A stretch of DNA of 25,834 bases from an uncultured Oscillibacter sp. (GTDB lineage Bacteria; Bacillota; Clostridia; Oscillospirales; Oscillospiraceae): contig CAKTMK010000035.1 of the NCBI GenBank assembly GCA_934574045.1, positions 1 through 25,834 on the forward strand, written 5' to 3'. The notes beneath the pieces were generated by a model. That model was given only the letters and a program-made list of their open reading frames with translations. It ran no database searches and had not been told where the DNA came from. Position 1 is the stretch's first letter; every line of letters begins with the position of its first letter. Below are positions 24,146 to 25,834 of this stretch, in pieces. The translations under genes were made by a program, and so were the position numbers.

Positions 24146-24583
24146 ATGCTGTACAGTGAAAAAGTGATGGATCATTTCCAGAACCCCAGAAACGTGGGCA
24201 AGATGGACGACGCAGACGGCGTGGGCGAGGTCGGCAACGCCAAGTGCGGCGACATCATGCGAATGTATATCAAGGTGGACAAGGATACCCAGACCATCTC
24301 GGACGTGAAGTTCAACACCTTCGGCTGCGGCAGCGCCATCGCCACCAGCTCCATGGCCACGGAGATGATCAAGGGCAAGCCTGTCAGCGAGGCGCTGAGC
24401 CTGTCCAACAAGGCCGTGGTGGAGGCGCTGGACGGCCTGCCCGCCTATAAGCTGCACTGCTCCGTGCTGGCGGAGCAGGCGGTCAAGGCCGCAGTGAAGG
24501 ACTACTACGATAAAAACGGCATCGCCTACGGCGACGAGCTGAAGATCTGCGACCACGACTGCGAGCACTGCTCCGGCGACTGA
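24146..24583 (+). CDS. iscU: Iron-sulfur cluster scaffold, NifU N-terminal/IscU type
   Basis: This 145-residue scaffold protein receives sulfur from the desulfurase and builds [2Fe-2S] clusters. The three ligand cysteines are Cys34 (NAKCGDIM), Cys61 (FGCGSAIA) and Cys105 (LHCSVLAE), with the usual Asp36 two residues after the first. The N-terminus LYSEKVMDHFQNPRNVGKM is typical. Beyond the core fold the tail carries three extra cysteines (Cys135, Cys139, Cys142 in ICDHDCEHCSGD), not found in classical IscU. AAGGAG lies before ATG 24146. It is second gene after the desulfurase and is followed by a terminator. Confidence 0.95.
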   Translation: MLYSEKVMDHFQNPRNVGKMDDADGVGEVGNAKCGDIMRMYIKVDKDTQTISDVKFNTFGCGSAIATSSMATEMIKGKPVSEALSLSNKAVVEALDGLPAYKLHCSVLAEQAVKAAVKDYYDKNGIAYGDELKICDHDCEHCSGD

Positions 24584-24615
24584 GCCGCGGGCGAAACGAA
24601 ACGGCACGGAGCGCG

Positions 24616-24645
24616 AGCGCCGCGGGACGGCTGTCCCGCGGCGCT
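24616..24645 (+). terminator. nifS-iscU terminator
   Basis: A perfect 13-bp GC-rich stem (24616-24628 with 24633-24645) has loop GGCT, and its last base runs into TTTT. It lies 33 bases after the iscU stop. Confidence 0.92.
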
Positions 24646-24688
24646 TTTCTGTGTCCGCCCCGCATTTGAGGCTGGAAAATCACGGGCC

Positions 24689-24704
24689 GGTATGGTATAA
24701 TAAA
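24689..24704 (+). promoter_or_regulatory. Extended -10 promoter of the small gene at 24750
   Basis: GGTATGGTATAATAAA contains a consensus TATAAT (24696-24701) with a TGG extension. The -35 region (TGGAAA) is weak. The same 16 bases recur, with one change, before the gene at 25323. Confidence 0.7.
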
Positions 24705-24749
24705 AAATCTCCGGCCCGTAACGCCGGACAGAAGAGGGGAGGAAAACCG

Positions 24750-25043
24750 ATGACCGAGGAAAAGGACCCCTTCGCGTTCCTCACACTGACCGTTCCCAAG
24801 CGCGCGCCGGTGTTTCCCGGCAGCGTGGGCACGTTCCGCTACCGCCTGGTGCGCAGCGGAAAGGAAAACGAGGGAACGATCGAGGCCAGCGTCTACGAAA
24901 ACATCTGCTTTGAAAAGGCGCAGAACATTGAAACGCAGACCTTTCCGTGGAGCGAGGACGGGATGGCACAGATCCGTGCGTGGCTGGCGGAAAAGCTGCG
25001 GGAGCGCGGCGCGCAGCCCTTCACCATCTTCGGCGGACGGTGA
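24750..25043 (+). CDS. Small protein of unknown function
   Basis: This 97-residue protein is not recognised. It is soluble, without signal peptide or membrane helix. The first half looks beta-rich (VGTFRYRLVRSGKENEGTIE), and the second half has a helix (MAQIRAWLAEKLRERG) and a short end strand. I choose ATG 24750 because GAGGGGAGGA lies 6-10 bases upstream and the promoter -10 ends 49 bases before it. Other in-frame starts lie before the promoter. It stands alone between the Fe-S operon terminator and a structured spacer. Confidence 0.75.
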   Translation: MTEEKDPFAFLTLTVPKRAPVFPGSVGTFRYRLVRSGKENEGTIEASVYENICFEKAQNIETQTFPWSEDGMAQIRAWLAEKLRERGAQPFTIFGGR

Positions 25044-25265
25044 GTGTTTTTCAAAAGCTGTAACCGGCTCTGGAAAAGCTGCAACCGATCCGAAAAATGG
25101 ACAGGAAGTGTCCGCTAGACGCTGAAAACCGTCGGAAAGCTCTGCTTTCCATAGACGGAAGTAATTGGTTTTGTGAAAAGCGCATAAAAATATTTCAAAA
25201 TTTCGGCAAAAGATTTCGCCGAAATTTTGCAGCCTGATCCAAAATGTAACTACTTTTATAACGTG
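25044..25265. other. AT-rich spacer with direct repeats and two hairpins
   Basis: No gene is visible, but there is clear structure. A 21-base-step direct repeat has AAAAGCTGTAACCG (25053-25066) and AAAAGCTGCAACCG (25074-25087). A hairpin pairs CCGTC-GGAAAGC with GCTTTCC-ATA-GACGG (25129-25158; 12 bp with one 3-base bulge). A second hairpin has a perfect 12-bp stem (25196-25207 with 25218-25229) and a 10-base loop. Neither has a U tract on the plus strand. They could belong to the 3' end of the upstream transcript or to a small RNA. Confidence 0.55.
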
Positions 25266-25281
25266 GGTATGGTAAAATAAA
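25266..25281 (+). promoter_or_regulatory. Extended -10 promoter of the small gene at 25323
   Basis: GGTATGGTAAAATAAA contains TAAAAT (25273-25278) with a TGG extension. It matches 15 of 16 bases of the element at 24689. The -35 is poor. Confidence 0.6.
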
Positions 25282-25322
25282 CTCGCGCTAATATGCTTGC
25301 AGGGAAGGAGGAAGCTGGGAGA

Positions 25323-25748
25323 ATGGGCGAAAAGCGCTGGCAGAATCAGTACCGCGATACTCTGGTCTGTATCGACAGCTGGGACGACGGCGTCTGCACC
25401 GGACGGCTGATCCACCGGGAGCTTCCCGGCCCGGTCGGCTTTCGCGGCGTGATGCAGTTCCTGCTGGAAATGGAGAAGCTGCTGGACGATATGCAGTTTC
25501 CCGAGCCGTTTGCAAAAACGCGCAGCTTTACGCAGGGAACGCCGCTGACCGGCGTTTCCGCGCAGGACACGCAGAAGGGCCATGTGGCCACCTTCAACCT
25601 GCGGGTCCTGTTCCGGCAGAACGCGAGCTGGCAGGGCTCCCTCCAGTGGCTGGAGGGGCATCAGGAGGCCAGCTTCCGAAGCGTTCTGGAGCTTTTGCTG
25701 CTGCTCAACAGCACGGTGGAGGAAGCGAAGCAGGGGAAAACGGACTGA
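25323..25748 (+). CDS. Protein of unknown function
   Basis: This 141-residue protein is not recognised. It has no signal peptide. The order seems to be short strands with aromatic residues (YRDTLVCIDSWDDGVCTGRL), a helix (GVMQFLLEMEKLLDDM), then strands (HVATFNLRVLFRQNASWQGSLQW) and a final leucine-rich helix (FRSVLELLLLLNSTVEEA). I choose ATG 25323, which follows the AAGGAGG at about 25305-25311. The in-frame ATG 25293 lies before that site. It has its own extended -10 promoter resembling that of the preceding small gene. A possible c-di-GMP riboswitch follows, but belongs to the next gene. Confidence 0.75.
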   Translation: MGEKRWQNQYRDTLVCIDSWDDGVCTGRLIHRELPGPVGFRGVMQFLLEMEKLLDDMQFPEPFAKTRSFTQGTPLTGVSAQDTQKGHVATFNLRVLFRQNASWQGSLQWLEGHQEASFRSVLELLLLLNSTVEEAKQGKTD

Positions 25749-25774
25749 TTTTGGCCGCGGCGGCGCAGCGGACC

Positions 25775-25834
25775 AAAGCGCGATCCCGCAGGCGGGACGC
25801 AAACCGTTCAAAAGGGCGGGACGCAAAGCTATGG
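25775..25834 (+). promoter_or_regulatory. Cyclic di-GMP-I (GEMM) riboswitch, cut by the window end
   Basis: The last 60 bases contain CGCAAACCGTTCAAAAGGGC then GGGACGCAAAGCTATGG. This follows the GEMM order as I know it: a GCA-AGG-type segment, CAAACC, a tetraloop-capped stem, GGGACGCAAAGC, and the start of the second stem. The remaining stem and expression platform lie outside the window, so the regulated gene cannot be seen. It would be the next gene downstream. Confidence 0.7.

Overview
The window looks like a chromosomal segment of a GC-rich, low-GC-phylum-style Clostridia member, probably an Oscillospiraceae gut bacterium close to Flavonifractor, Lawsonibacter or Oscillibacter. This is inferred from the gene content (CIRCE-controlled groESL, RNase Y, BirA/BioY with Firmicutes-type operators, NifS/IscU pair, paired short ChrA proteins, an Amidase_3 of clostridial type), from strong AGGAGG ribosome sites, and from GC-rich codon use. 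No species can be named from the sequence alone.

Layout. Positions 1-1600 are the AT-richer right end of an integrative element: an excisionase-like gene, then a tyrosine recombinase gene whose first 9 codons are out of frame with the rest. The element abuts a tRNA-Ser(CGA) gene (1629-1722, minus). Two truncated tRNA-Ser 5' halves follow within 300 bases. Next come groES-groEL behind a promoter and perfect CIRCE operator, then a biotin block: a bioY gene broken by two in-frame stops, two BirA operators, and birA, followed by a two-gene ChrA-type transporter.

Positions 7358-14984 hold two divergent units. Leftward are a TetR-type regulator and a cytidylate-kinase-like protein that overlap by ATGA. 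Rightward are a 101-residue unknown protein, a 15-codon ORF, an MMPL/RND exporter, and a 1079-residue surface protein with GLUG-like repeats and a long helical middle. A large, imperfect 21-bp inverted repeat lies between the two promoters. This is the best candidate here for an undescribed export or envelope system.

The rest is mainly housekeeping: RNase Y with a possible leader attenuator, a cell-wall amidase with SH3 domain, an RlmI-type rRNA methyltransferase, asparaginyl-tRNA synthetase, a lipoprotein polysaccharide deacetylase with cytidine deaminase, NifS-IscU for Fe-S cluster assembly, and two small unknown genes. The window ends inside what looks like a c-di-GMP-I (GEMM) riboswitch. 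Many units are closed by strong hairpin terminators. All comparisons to families are from recall; no search was run.
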